Below, in pieces: positions 19,068 to 30,084 of a stretch of DNA of 64,000 nucleotides. Each line of letters opens with the position of its first letter. The stretch's first letter is position 1. The notes beneath the pieces were generated by a model. The model saw nothing but the letters and a program-made list of their open reading frames with translations. It did no database searches and had not been told where the DNA came from. The stretch spans positions 248,001 through 312,000 of the forward strand of contig NZ_QRGO01000001.1 in assembly GCF_003367195.1 (NCBI RefSeq), read 5' to 3'. The DNA is from Undibacter mobilis (GTDB taxonomy: Bacteria; Pseudomonadota; Alphaproteobacteria; Rhizobiales; Xanthobacteraceae). The position numbers were made by a program, and so were the translations under genes.

Positions 19068-19610
19068 GTGGATACTGTCTTGAGCCTGTTCGACCGCCTC
19101 GTCGCACTCACCGCCGCGCTGGTGCGCATCGTCTGTATCGTGCTTGCCACCGCGCTTTTCGTCATCGTTGTCGCCGCGGTGATCGCGCGCTACGGCTTCG
19201 GCCAGGCGGTGTCGTGGACCGAAGAGGTCCCGCGCTATCTCCTGATCTGGATTTCGTTTCTGGCCGCCGCAAGCTGCGTGCTGCGCCGCGAGCACGTCGG
19301 CTTCGACGTCTTGTTCAATGCCCTGCCGAACGGCCCGCGCCGCGTATTGGGCACGGCGCTGAGTCTTCTCGTGTTCGGCTTCGGCTGGATCGTATTCCGC
19401 TACGGCATAACCTTCGTGCAGGACTTCGGCTCCGACCTGATGGAGACGATTCCCTACACCAACTACTGGTACTACCCGGCAATGCCAATCTCCGGCTTCC
19501 TGATCATGCTGTTCTCGATCAAGGTCATGATCGACGAATTGCGCAGCAAGGAAGCGGGCGCCATCGCCGGCGCCTCGGTCGAAACCGTCGGCATGGAGCA
19601 GCGCCCGTGA
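19068..19610 (+). CDS. dctQ: TRAP transporter small permease subunit DctQ
   Basis: A 180-residue membrane protein with four hydrophobic helices and the conserved element SWTEEVPRYLLIWISFLAAASCVLRREHVGFDVLF of DctQ subunits. Starts with GTG at 19068 after GGGG. Its TGA overlaps the GTG start of dctM (GTGA at 19607-19610), so Q and M are translationally coupled. Forms the membrane complex with DctM. Confidence 0.92.
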   Translation: MDTVLSLFDRLVALTAALVRIVCIVLATALFVIVVAAVIARYGFGQAVSWTEEVPRYLLIWISFLAAASCVLRREHVGFDVLFNALPNGPRRVLGTALSLLVFGFGWIVFRYGITFVQDFGSDLMETIPYTNYWYYPAMPISGFLIMLFSIKVMIDELRSKEAGAIAGASVETVGMEQRP

Positions 19611-20896
19611 CCCTCGCCATTCTCGGACTGGCCTTTATCGTCCTTGTCATCGTCGGCTTGCCCATTTCCTTTGCGGTCGGCGTCGCTTCGGTGATCGCGA
19701 CCTTCCTGCTGTCCGGGGTCGACAACGCCACCATCGTCCAGCGCATGTTGACCGCCATCAATACGTTTCCGTTGCTCGCGGTCATCTTCTTCGTCTTCGC
19801 CGGTGTGCTGATGGCGCGTGGCGGCATCGCGCGCCGCCTGGTGATGATGGCCGAGGTGCTGGTCGGCTGGCTGCCCGGCTCGCTGGCGCAGATCGTCTGC
19901 GTTGCTTCGATGTTCTTCGGCGGCGTCACTGGGTCTGCAGTCGCCGAGGTCTCGTCCATCGGCTCGATGATGATCCCTGCAATGGAGAAGGATGGCTATT
20001 CCCGCCGCTTCGCCACCGCCATCGTGCTGATGGCCGCGACCATGGGGCCGATCATCCCGCCGTCCATCGGCATGATCGTGTTCGCCCATGTTGCCGGCAA
20101 CGTGTCGATCGCCGCGCTGTTCCTCGCCGGCGTCATCCCCGGCGTCCTCATCGGCATGTCGCTGATGGCCGCCTCCTTCGTCCACGGCAAGCTCTATCAC
20201 CGCAAGGAATTGCCGGTGATTCCGATGCGCGACAAGATCATCCGCGTGATCGACGGCATGGCCGGCGTCTTCACCATGGTGATCATCCTCGGCGGCATCA
20301 TCTCCGGCATCTTCACGGCGACCGAGGCCGGCGCCGCCGCCGCGGTCTATGCGCTCATCCTCACGGTCTTCGTCTACAAGGAGATCAAGATTTCCGAGCT
20401 GCCGGAAATCATGTGGGAATGCTGCCTGACCAATGCCGTGGTGATGCTACTGATCGCCACCTGCTCGGTGTTCTCCTGGATTCTGACCTACGAGAACCTG
20501 CCGACACTGCTCGCCGAGAACTTCTTCAACCTGATCCAGTCGAAGTGGGCGTTCCTGCTGCTGCTCAACGTCTTTCTGCTGATCGTCGGCATGTTCATCG
20601 ACATGACGCCGGCGCTGATCATGCTGGTGCCGATGCTGATCCCGCTGGCGATCAAGTTCGACATCAACATGGTCCACCTCGGCCTGATCATGGTGATCAA
20701 CCTGTCGTTCGGTCTGACCACGCCGCCGGTCGGCACCGCCCTGTTTGTCGCGCTCAAGGTCGGCAAGATATCCATGGACAAGCTGTTGCCGCCGCTGCTG
20801 CCGCTGCTGGCGTGCATGTCCGTGGTGCTGCTGCTTGTCACCTACGTTCCGTCCATTTATGACTGGCTGCCGCGCATGCTCGGCCTGATGAAATAG
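19607..20896 (+). CDS. dctM: TRAP transporter large permease subunit DctM
   Basis: A 429-residue membrane protein with about 12 hydrophobic segments and the DctM signatures GGVTGSAVAEVSSIGSMMIPAM, MGPIIPPSIGMIVFAHVAG and the second-repeat counterpart NLSFGLTTPPVGTALFVA. It is the ion-coupled channel subunit that takes the solute from DctP across the inner membrane. GTG start overlapping the dctQ stop. Confidence 0.93.
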   Translation: MTLAILGLAFIVLVIVGLPISFAVGVASVIATFLLSGVDNATIVQRMLTAINTFPLLAVIFFVFAGVLMARGGIARRLVMMAEVLVGWLPGSLAQIVCVASMFFGGVTGSAVAEVSSIGSMMIPAMEKDGYSRRFATAIVLMAATMGPIIPPSIGMIVFAHVAGNVSIAALFLAGVIPGVLIGMSLMAASFVHGKLYHRKELPVIPMRDKIIRVIDGMAGVFTMVIILGGIISGIFTATEAGAAAAVYALILTVFVYKEIKISELPEIMWECCLTNAVVMLLIATCSVFSWILTYENLPTLLAENFFNLIQSKWAFLLLLNVFLLIVGMFIDMTPALIMLVPMLIPLAIKFDINMVHLGLIMVINLSFGLTTPPVGTALFVALKVGKISMDKLLPPLLPLLACMSVVLLLVTYVPSIYDWLPRMLGLMK

Positions 20897-20913
20897 CAGG
20901 AAGGAAATCGACG

Positions 20914-21213
20914 ATGGTTACGGAAATCGCCCAGATCGAGGTCAAGCCCGGCATGGAAGCCGAGTTCGAAGCCGGCGTGGCCAAGGCCGCCCCGGTGTTC
21001 AAGCGCGCCAAAGGCTGCAAGGCCATGCGCCTCGAACGCTCGATCGAGATGCCGCAGCGCTACCGCCTGTTCGTTGCGTGGGAGACGGTGGAGAACCACA
21101 CCGTCGATTTCCGCGGCTCGCCGGATTTCCAGGAATGGCGCGCCCTCGTCGGCCACTGCTTCGCCGCCCCGCCGGCGGTCGAGCATATCCAGGAAGCGGT
21201 GAAGGGGTTTTAG
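20914..21213 (+). CDS. Antibiotic biosynthesis monooxygenase (ABM) fold protein
   Basis: A 99-residue ferredoxin-like dimeric alpha+beta barrel protein (VTEIAQIEVKPGMEAEFEAGVAKAAPVFKRAKGCKAMRLERS, then YRLFVAWETVENHTVDFRGSPDFQEW). ABM proteins act on quinoid or small aromatic compounds, or as small-molecule binding proteins. It starts 17 bp after dctM, so it is the last gene of the TRAP operon and may act on the imported compound or its product. Confidence 0.82.
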   Translation: MVTEIAQIEVKPGMEAEFEAGVAKAAPVFKRAKGCKAMRLERSIEMPQRYRLFVAWETVENHTVDFRGSPDFQEWRALVGHCFAAPPAVEHIQEAVKGF

Positions 21214-21221
21214 TGATTTTC

Positions 21222-21326
21222 GTCATTCAGGGGCGCCGCGAAAGCGGCAAACCCGGAATGCAGACACATCTCCAGAACTTGCCTCTGGATTCCGGGTCTG
21301 GCGCTAACGCGCCCTCCCGGAATGAC
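21222..21326. repeat. Dispersed palindromic repeat, family A (copy 3)
   Basis: 105-bp unit starting GTCATTCAGGG (one change from the other copies) and ending CCCGGAATGAC at 21316-21326. Lies between the convergent ABM and DUF1272 genes, where it could act as a bidirectional end signal. Confidence 0.8.
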
Positions 21327-21337
21327 TGCGAAAAAAA

Positions 21338-21586
21338 CTACGCCGCCTGGCCGCAGCCCTGCGGCTTGAACACCCGCTCCGTCTGCGGCGGATATTTGCC
21401 GAGCTTGCCCGCCGGGCGAAGCGGCCGGCGTTCGAGATTGCCGCCGCAGTTCGGACAGACACCGCCGAGCCGGGTCTCGACGCAGTCGCGGCAGAACGTA
21501 CACTCGAAGGTGCAGATCATCGCGTCCGCCGCATCCGGCGGCAGATCCTTGTCACAGCATTCGCAGTTCGGGCGCAGAGCGAGCAT
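21338..21586 (-). CDS. DUF1272 zinc-ribbon-like protein
   Basis: An 82-residue cytoplasmic protein with the DUF1272 pattern: NCECCDKDLPPDAADAMICTFECTFCRDCVE and a following CPNCGGNL. Eight or more cysteines in CxxC-type pairs suggest two zinc sites, like a small RING-type knuckle. Function unknown. Start at 21586. Confidence 0.88.
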   Translation of the reverse strand: MLALRPNCECCDKDLPPDAADAMICTFECTFCRDCVETRLGGVCPNCGGNLERRPLRPAGKLGKYPPQTERVFKPQGCGQAA

Positions 21587-21673
21587 GGCGGGCTCCTGAT
21601 CGCGGATTGGCTCAACGAGTGTGACCGCTCACTTTCGTGCTTTCAAGCGCCAACGCGGGTTCTGGCCGCGGCG

Positions 21674-22105
21674 TCAGAGCCTTCGCCCCAGCACGATGCC
21701 TGTGACGATCGCGGTCGTAACCGCCTGCACCATGCGCTCATGCGAACCCTCGCGCAGCGCGTCGGCGGCTTCGTTCACCGCGCGCTCGGTGGCGGCGATG
21801 GTGGCGCGCACCTCGTCGGCTTCGGTCGCCGCCGCCTTCTGCGGTTGTGGCGCCGGGCGGCGCGTCCCGTTGAAGGCCAAAGCCAGCAGGATCGCCGCCA
21901 CCAGCACATTGCCACCGGCGATGGCCGCCAGCGTGTACATCGTGCCGAATGTTTCCTGCAGATAGACGAACAGCAGCGCCAGCCCGCTGACGAAAGCGGC
22001 CAGCAGCAGCGCGAAGGCGACCAGCGCCAGCAGCGCGCGCAACGTCAACGCGCGCAGCACGCGGCCGATTTCCGCGGCGATGGCATCGACAAGAATGCCG
22101 ATCAT
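21674..22105 (-). CDS. Phage-holin-like small membrane protein (second copy of the module)
   Basis: A 143-residue protein with two long hydrophobic helices (~25-50 and ~58-82), an acidic linker and a C-terminal segment ending GIVLGRRL. It has the same layout as the protein at 8274-8825, including a C-terminal motif TIAATERAVNEAADALREGSHERM comparable to its 'VVRDGSRETLL' stretch. The ATG at 22103-22105 overlaps the preceding TGA (TGATG); an alternative TTG one codon earlier is unlikely to be needed. Confidence 0.7.
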   Translation of the reverse strand: MIGILVDAIAAEIGRVLRALTLRALLALVAFALLLAAFVSGLALLFVYLQETFGTMYTLAAIAGGNVLVAAILLALAFNGTRRPAPQPQKAAATEADEVRATIAATERAVNEAADALREGSHERMVQAVTTAIVTGIVLGRRL

Positions 22106-22362
22106 CAATGCCTCCGCAGCAGCAGTCCGAGCAGAACGCCGACGCCGACCGCACCGGCAATCAGTGCATTCGGATTGGCGCGGGCATAGGCCTCGACGCT
22201 CGACATCGCGGACTGCGCTTCGCGCATGGCCGACTGCGCTTCGCGCTTGCCGGCCTGCTTCAGCGTGTCCTTGATGGCATCAAGATCGGCCTGCAGCCGG
22301 CGCAATTGCGCGGCAAGGTCGTCGGGCTGGGCCTGATTGGACGTATGTGCTTGATCGGACAT
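22105..22362 (-). CDS. YqjD/ElaB-like C-tail-anchored protein (DUF883-like)
   Basis: An 85-residue protein with an N-terminal Gln-rich helix and a single C-terminal membrane helix ending LLLRRH, as in YqjD/ElaB proteins. An imperfect heptad (KREAQSAMREAQSAM) repeats within the helix, from a 21-bp tandem duplication in the DNA (22209-22250). Upstream partner of the holin-like gene and translationally coupled to it. Confidence 0.72.
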   Translation of the reverse strand: MSDQAHTSNQAQPDDLAAQLRRLQADLDAIKDTLKQAGKREAQSAMREAQSAMSSVEAYARANPNALIAGAVGVGVLLGLLLRRH

Positions 22363-22481
22363 GATGACACTCCGGACGGTATCTTCTGCAAAAGCAGGAT
22401 GTCATGCCGCCCGGCCGCCGACTTTGCGGTGGATCAATCGTGCCGTACCAGGCTTTCAAAGCCCGAGGCCATCACGCCGCG

Positions 22482-23186
22482 CTAGGATACTTCGTTGAGG
22501 CGCCCGCCCGCCAACGTGCCTTCGAACCGGACCAGCACCGAGTCGTACTGCTCTGCCGGGCCGAGCGGCCCGTCCGCGGGCACGATAGTATGGCAAATCA
22601 CATCAAGCGCGATGCCGCTCGGCCGCGTGGCGAGGAGATCGCACAAGAGCGTGCGGCCGGTGAAGCCGAAGGGCCCAACCATGGTGAGGCGATAGAGATA
22701 GCCACTGGTCGGCGCCCACATACCAACGCGGATATGAACACTCGATGGCCCTATCGGCATCCGGTTGATCCAGCCACCGACCTCGCCGGGGCCAATCCAG
22801 GCTCCGCTCCTTTGCGGAGCGACCAGCGTGGTCAGCGCAGCCAGTTCGCTCTCGTTGCCGGATGGGACGGCGATCGAGGACGCCCCGACAACGACGCCGT
22901 TCATCACGACAAAGGCAGTGAGTCTGGTCTTGCCAAGCGAGATCGGAATGCCGGCCAGTTGAAAGCGCACCGGTGTGACGCCCTGCGTACACATCACGCC
23001 TTCATGACGGCCGAGATGCAGAATGACGCTTTCCGTCTCCGGCGTCACGGACAAGCCAAGCGGCACCCCGCGCTGAGCGCCGTTGCCGAAGTAGCAGCCA
23101 TTAGGAACGAACACGACCGCGTCGAGTGAGTAAGCGTTTTGCCCGCCATTGACGGTCAAGCTGAGGACCGGCTCAAGATTTCCCAC
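22482..23186 (-). CDS. Uncharacterised protein, no recognised domain
   Basis: A 234-residue acid-poor, beta-rich-looking protein (many alternating Val/Gly/Ser stretches) with no signal peptide, no membrane helix and only three cysteines. I do not recognise a family. The GTG at 23184-23186 is chosen because GGGAGG lies five bases upstream; an upstream GTG at 23222 has no ribosome site. Codon bias agrees with coding. Flanked by the YqjD-like pair and a diguanylate cyclase, with AT-richer DNA just upstream (23310-23360). Confidence 0.6.
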   Translation of the reverse strand: MGNLEPVLSLTVNGGQNAYSLDAVVFVPNGCYFGNGAQRGVPLGLSVTPETESVILHLGRHEGVMCTQGVTPVRFQLAGIPISLGKTRLTAFVVMNGVVVGASSIAVPSGNESELAALTTLVAPQRSGAWIGPGEVGGWINRMPIGPSSVHIRVGMWAPTSGYLYRLTMVGPFGFTGRTLLCDLLATRPSGIALDVICHTIVPADGPLGPAEQYDSVLVRFEGTLAGGRLNEVS

Positions 23187-23480
23187 GCGTCCCTCCCACT
23201 GTTTGAAAATACACAACGACACATCGCGCGTGCCGCACCTAACTTGCGGTAGTATCGAACAGACCGGCGCGCCAGGAATGAAGGGCGCGATTGTAACAAG
23301 GTGAAAGGAATAAACAGAGTGCTTTTTCTATCTATTCAACTATAAATAGCATTTCGGAGAAGCGCAAGCCCGCCGCAAACTGCAGCACGTCGTCGTGGCT
23401 GAACCGTCGTTGTGGCTAAGGTAGAGAGGCGGAAATCCGGGCGGATGCTCGCCGTGAAGGGGCGAGCGCCATCATGTCGA

Positions 23481-24971
23481 TTACGACGCCGCCACGCGCC
23501 GCCGGTCGAATTCAGCCTGCGCATAGTGCGCACGCTTGGCTTCCAGCATGGCGAGGTCGGCGCGCTTGACCACCTGCTCCAGCCGCTCGCCGGGCTGGCT
23601 GGTGGCGATACCCATCGACAGCGACAGCGGCAGATCGGTGTAGAACTCGTTGTTGATGCCGATCAGGTCGCCGATCACTTTCATCATCGTCTCGCCTTCG
23701 GCACGCTCGGTACCGGGCAGGATGACGGCGAATTCGTCGCCGCCGATGCGCGCGGCGCGCGCCGGCTTGTCGACGATGGAGTTGAGCACCTCACCGGCGC
23801 GGCGCAGCAGTTGATCGCCGGCGGCGTGGCCGAGTTCGTCATTGGCGGCCTTGAGGCCGTTGAGGTCGGCCATGATGACGGTCACCGGCCACGGACCCTT
23901 GCGGTCCAGGCGGTTGAGCTCGTCGGCGAAGAAGGTGCGGTTGCACAATTTGGTCAGCGCGTCGTGGCTGCCGAGATATTCAAGATAGGCTTCGGCCTTC
24001 TTGCGCGCGGTGATGTCGGTGAGCGCAACCTGAACCAGCGACCAGTCATGCTCGCGGTCGGGAAACACCGAGAACTGCAGCAGCAGGTTCAGCTTGGTGC
24101 CATCCAGCGTGTAGTTCACCACCTCGCGCTGCTGGAACAGCTTGCCGTTCCACAGATCGATGAGCTGTTCGCGGAAGCACGGCTCCATCTCGTCGCGCAT
24201 CACCACAGGCAGGCTCGACAGCAGGGTCTTCTTGTCCGGCGCGCCGAACAGCTCGAGCGTGTGCTTGTTGACGTCGACGATGCGGATCTCGCTGATGCAG
24301 CGGGCGACGAATTCCTCGTGGACGTCGGTGAAGACGCGCAGGTCGGTGATGCCTTGCATCCGCACTTCGTCGATCAGGCGCTTGACGCCGGAGAAGTCTT
24401 CCACCCACAGCGACACCGGCGAATGGGCGAACAGGCCGCGCGCATAATTCTCGCTGCCGGCGAGCCGCCGCCGCGCATCCTCGCGATCGGTGACATCCTC
24501 GGTCGAGAGCAGCACTTGCGACCAGTCGTCCTCGTGCCCGGGCAGAATGGTCGCCTTGAGCTGGATGTCGAGCCGGTCGCCGTCGAGCGTGTAGTTGACG
24601 GCGTTGCTGGTGAATGCGGTCTTGCCCTCCCAGAGCTGCACGAGCTCCTCTATGTGGGTGGTCAGCATGTCGTCGCGGAACACGTGGCCGATATTGCCGA
24701 CCAGGTGCTCAATGTCCTTGGCGGCGAACAGCTCAAGCGTCTTGCGGTTGACCTTGAGAACGCGGATGCGGGATGCGCATTCGCGCACACGATCCGGATG
24801 GCCGGCAAGATGCTCGCGCAGCGAGATGACGCCGGCGCGCCGCCAGCCTTCGAGCAGTGCTTTGACGCCGGAATAATCTTCCAGCCACAGCGCCACAGGC
24901 GCCAGGTCGAAGACACCGGCGTCGGCTTGCATGGCGGCAGGAACGGGGCTGGGCACGTCGGTCATGGGCAT
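23481..24971 (-). CDS. Diguanylate cyclase with two tandem PAS-like sensor domains
   Basis: A 496-residue soluble protein. Residues ~15-170 and ~175-325 are two homologous PAS-type modules: each begins with 'F..(L/S)PV(A/S)LW(L/V)ED(Y/F)SGVK' and contains 'VN(R/K)(K/H)TLELF(A/G)A'. The GGDEF domain (~335-490) has the intact catalytic motif ARIGGDEF, so it should make cyclic di-GMP from two GTP. No RxxD inhibitory site precedes GGDEF at the usual five-residue distance, so product inhibition is probably lost. No transmembrane segment, so the signal is cytoplasmic. Confidence 0.9.
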   Translation of the reverse strand: MPMTDVPSPVPAAMQADAGVFDLAPVALWLEDYSGVKALLEGWRRAGVISLREHLAGHPDRVRECASRIRVLKVNRKTLELFAAKDIEHLVGNIGHVFRDDMLTTHIEELVQLWEGKTAFTSNAVNYTLDGDRLDIQLKATILPGHEDDWSQVLLSTEDVTDREDARRRLAGSENYARGLFAHSPVSLWVEDFSGVKRLIDEVRMQGITDLRVFTDVHEEFVARCISEIRIVDVNKHTLELFGAPDKKTLLSSLPVVMRDEMEPCFREQLIDLWNGKLFQQREVVNYTLDGTKLNLLLQFSVFPDREHDWSLVQVALTDITARKKAEAYLEYLGSHDALTKLCNRTFFADELNRLDRKGPWPVTVIMADLNGLKAANDELGHAAGDQLLRRAGEVLNSIVDKPARAARIGGDEFAVILPGTERAEGETMMKVIGDLIGINNEFYTDLPLSLSMGIATSQPGERLEQVVKRADLAMLEAKRAHYAQAEFDRRRVAAS

Positions 24972-25189
24972 TGGCGATACGAACAGTAGGTGATTCTCGG
25001 CCGCGCGGCCTCAGGCGTCCCCTTTCCTGCCACACGGTTCGTGACGAATCCCTTACAGGCGCCGCCCGCAAAGGCGGTACGCCGCGATAATACGGCAGAG
25101 CACCGGTTTCAAATGCTACTGCCGGAAACTGTCAGCGGGTTCCGTCAAGCTGCCTTTCATCCTCCCCGGACTCGCCCCATATTCCCGCC

Positions 25190-28065
<2,876 letters not shown>

Positions 28066-28066
<1 letters not shown>

Positions 28067-28665
28067 TGCGCTTATGGGCCATCGCCTGTGCGCTTTTTTT
28101 GTGTGTTGCAGCGATCTTGCCCGCGTCGGCACAAAGCAGTTCGCGCGGCAATCGAGATCACATTGTTTTCCCGCCCGACCGGGACGAGATCGAATATCGC
28201 AAGACCGACGAAATTCCGCGCCAGTTGCGCGCCGTTATCGGTCGGGAATGCAATTACGCATTTTGGCTAAAAGATATTCCGATCAAAATCGTACGGCCAG
28301 CTCCGAAAGGAAGGGCGATCGCAATGGTTCCCTGCGGAAATATTATCCCGCGGAGCATGGCGTTCACGGACCTGACATCGCACACGCCAAGGTCCATGGC
28401 CTTCGCCGTGAAGGTCGCACCGAACGGGTTCGGTGTCAGTGACCTGCCAGGCTATCTCGAGTGGGACAGTGGCACACAAACAATGACGGCCACGGCGGGG
28501 ACAGATATGATTGGAAGTACGGAGTGGCGTTACAGTTATCGCTATAGCCATATCGAAGGGCATTCGGCGTTTGTGCTAACTCGAATTGAACATCGCAAGA
28601 CCGGGCATCCCCTATCGAATTGGCTGCCGTATTGGGAGGCTTCCGTTTGGGCCGAACCGCGCTAA
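28066..28665 (+). CDS. Exported protein of unknown function
   Basis: A 199-residue protein with a Sec signal peptide (MRLWAIACALFLCVAAILPASA) and a mature part without known domain, containing two cysteines that could pair. The start overlaps the uvrB stop (TAATG), so it is translated from the same mRNA, but its base use is visibly more AT-rich than uvrB, which hints at separate origin. Function unknown. Confidence 0.7.
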
Positions 28666-28673
28666 TCGATCGG

Positions 28674-28772
28674 CCTCATCCTGAGGAGCCCGAGCGCAGC
28701 GAGGGCGTCTCGAAGGATCGAGGCCGCCCCATCCTTCGAGACGGGCGCAAGCGCGCCCTCCTCAGGATGAGG
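28674..28772. repeat. Dispersed palindromic repeat, family B (full copy)
   Basis: 99-bp palindrome with perfect 15-bp inverted ends CCTCATCCTGAGGAG (28674-28688) and CTCCTCAGGATGAGG (28758-28772) and inner arms around TCCTTCGAGAC / GTCTCGAAGGA. Half copies of the same family occur at 39687, 43935 and 63239. It follows the uvrB operon and directly precedes the promoter of the structured RNA candidate. Confidence 0.85.
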
Positions 28773-28795
28773 ACGGAATTTATTCAAAAAGCCGC

Positions 28796-28824
28796 TTGAC
28801 TGTATTTAAGCCTAGGCCTATATT
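28796..28824 (+). promoter_or_regulatory. Near-consensus sigma-70 promoter
   Basis: TTGACT (28796-28801), 17-bp spacer, TATATT (28819-28824). This is the best promoter match I see in the window. Predicted transcription start is near 28831, at the foot of the first hairpin of the structured element. Confidence 0.7.
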
Positions 28825-28830
28825 CCCCTG

Positions 28831-29245
28831 CATCCCGCCCCATCTAGCGAGGGGTGTCTGATCAGCGTCTCCAGATGCTGGGGCGGGGAGCGGTGGCCGG
28901 GTTCGGGGCGTCGGAGATGCGGCGCAGTTTCCCCTCCCGGCGGTCCAAGCCGCGCCGGGATTCCTGCACGCCTGCCGCGTGCCGGGGCCCTGACGGCCGG
29001 TACCCGGTCCTGAGTCAGAACAGGACCGGCGAGTTGCCTGCCCCTTCGGTGGAGCGTTGTCGGGCTGCGAACAGGCCGATGACGAACGGACGACCACCGG
29101 GAACGGCGCGGAGCAAACCTAGAAACACCGCGTGCGGAACGCCGGAAGTCCGGCAATTCCGTGGTGACGACGCTCGCGTGAATCTAACTCACACATCACG
29201 CGAGGCTGCGGGGCTGTTCGGGCCCCGGCGTTCCGCGCGCCCTCG
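28831..29245 (+). ncRNA. Candidate structured RNA, about 0.4 kb
   Basis: Several strong inverted repeats follow the promoter: CCCGCCCCA (28834-28842)/TGGGGCGGG (28879-28887); CCGGTCCTG (29004-29012)/CAGGACCGG (29021-29029); and a long-range 16-bp stem 29130-29145/29225-29240 (core GCGGAACGCCGG with CCGGCGTTCCGC) that encloses CTCGCGTGA (29173-29181)/TCACGCGAG (29196-29204) and GGGGC/GCCCC (29210-29226). Short ORFs on both strands are low-complexity Arg/Pro/Gly frames. From memory it resembles an element dispersed in Bradyrhizobium-like genomes and often annotated as tiny hypothetical proteins; I cannot verify that. No clear terminator T-run is seen at the 3' end. Confidence 0.5.
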
Positions 29246-29331
29246 TTATCGAAGGGCGATGGAATGAAGGTCTTGGACTGCGGCCTGCCCGGGGCCGACC
29301 AAACAATGCGGGCGATGAGTCATGTCCGCTC

Positions 29332-29374
29332 GTCATTCCGGGCTCGCGGCCAGAAGGCCGCGCCCCGGAATGAC
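29332..29374. repeat. Dispersed palindromic repeat, family A (copy 4, short)
   Basis: 43-bp unit with ends GTCATTCCGGG / CCCGGAATGAC and inner arms GCGGCC/GGCCGC, between the structured RNA candidate and the peroxiredoxin terminator. Confidence 0.8.
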
Positions 29375-29390
29375 AGAGAAAGTACCCGCC

Positions 29391-29423
29391 GAAAAAGAAA
29401 TGGCCGGGCAAATGCCCGGCCAT
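29391..29423 (-). terminator. Rho-independent terminator of the peroxiredoxin gene
   Basis: Perfect 10-bp stem ATGGCCGGGC (29400-29409) / GCCCGGCCAT (29414-29423), loop AAAT, followed on the minus strand by TTTCTTTTTC. Confidence 0.9.
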
Positions 29424-29451
29424 CAACTCATCGCTGGAGGCGCTTATGACC

Positions 29452-29937
29452 TCAGATCTGCTTCAGCAGCGCGTCGCCGCTGGTCAGCTCGCACTTGCCC
29501 GGCGCGTCTTCCAGGTTGAGCTGCTTCACGGTGCCGTCCTCGACCAGCATCGAATAGCGCTTGGAGCGGATGCCGAGCACCGGCATGGCGCCGTCGAAAT
29601 CCATGCCGATCGCCTTGGTGAATTCGGCGCTGCCGTCGGCGAGATAATCGATCTTGCCGTCGCCGCCGCTCTTCTCGGCCCAGGCCTTCATCACGAAGGG
29701 ATCGTTCACCGAAACCACCGCCACGGTGTCGACGCCCTTGGCTTTGAAGTTGGCGAGGTTGTTGAGGAAGCTCGGCATGTGCAGGTTCGAGCAGGTCGGC
29801 GTGAAGGCGCCGGGAACGGCGAACAGCGCCACCTTCTTGCCTTTGAACACCTCGTCGGTGGTCCGGGGCTTGGGGCCCTCGCTCGTCATCACGCGAAACG
29901 TTGCAGCAGGCAGCTTGTCACCGACCTTGATGGTCAT
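29452..29937 (-). CDS. Peroxiredoxin, Prx5 type
   Basis: A 161-residue thiol peroxidase that reduces hydrogen peroxide and organic peroxides. The peroxidatic cysteine is Cys49 in PGAFTPTCS, the Prx5 signature; a second cysteine (Cys149, GKCELTSG) near the C-terminus is placed like the resolving cysteine of atypical two-Cys Prx5 enzymes. No glutaredoxin fusion is present. The start at 29937 gives MTIKVGDKLPAATF, the usual family beginning. Own terminator. Confidence 0.93.
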   Translation of the reverse strand: MTIKVGDKLPAATFRVMTSEGPKPRTTDEVFKGKKVALFAVPGAFTPTCSNLHMPSFLNNLANFKAKGVDTVAVVSVNDPFVMKAWAEKSGGDGKIDYLADGSAEFTKAIGMDFDGAMPVLGIRSKRYSMLVEDGTVKQLNLEDAPGKCELTSGDALLKQI

Positions 29938-30000
29938 GGGTTTCCTCTCGGCTTTGGTAGATTTGGTGTAGCGGATTGCGATACCGGGGCAGAACCTAGA

Positions 30001-30044
30001 GCATTTTCCCGCGCAGGGGAAACCGCTTCGCATGCGGAAAATGC
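30001..30044. repeat. Dispersed palindromic repeat, family C (AT-cored variant)
   Basis: Inverted ends GCATTTTCC (30001-30009) and GGAAAATGC (30036-30044) around a GGGGAAACC core. Same architecture as the ATGATC-ended units at 37802 and 40619. Confidence 0.65.
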
Positions 30045-30084
30045 GCCTGCTGGAAAGCCACGATTCGGACAGAGCCGAGGCCGG

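Noticed and set aside
28854..29267. 137-codon plus-strand frame in the structured element, and a 112-codon minus-strand frame
   Set aside because: Low-complexity Arg/Pro/Gly translation on both strands and strong RNA folding point to non-coding DNA.
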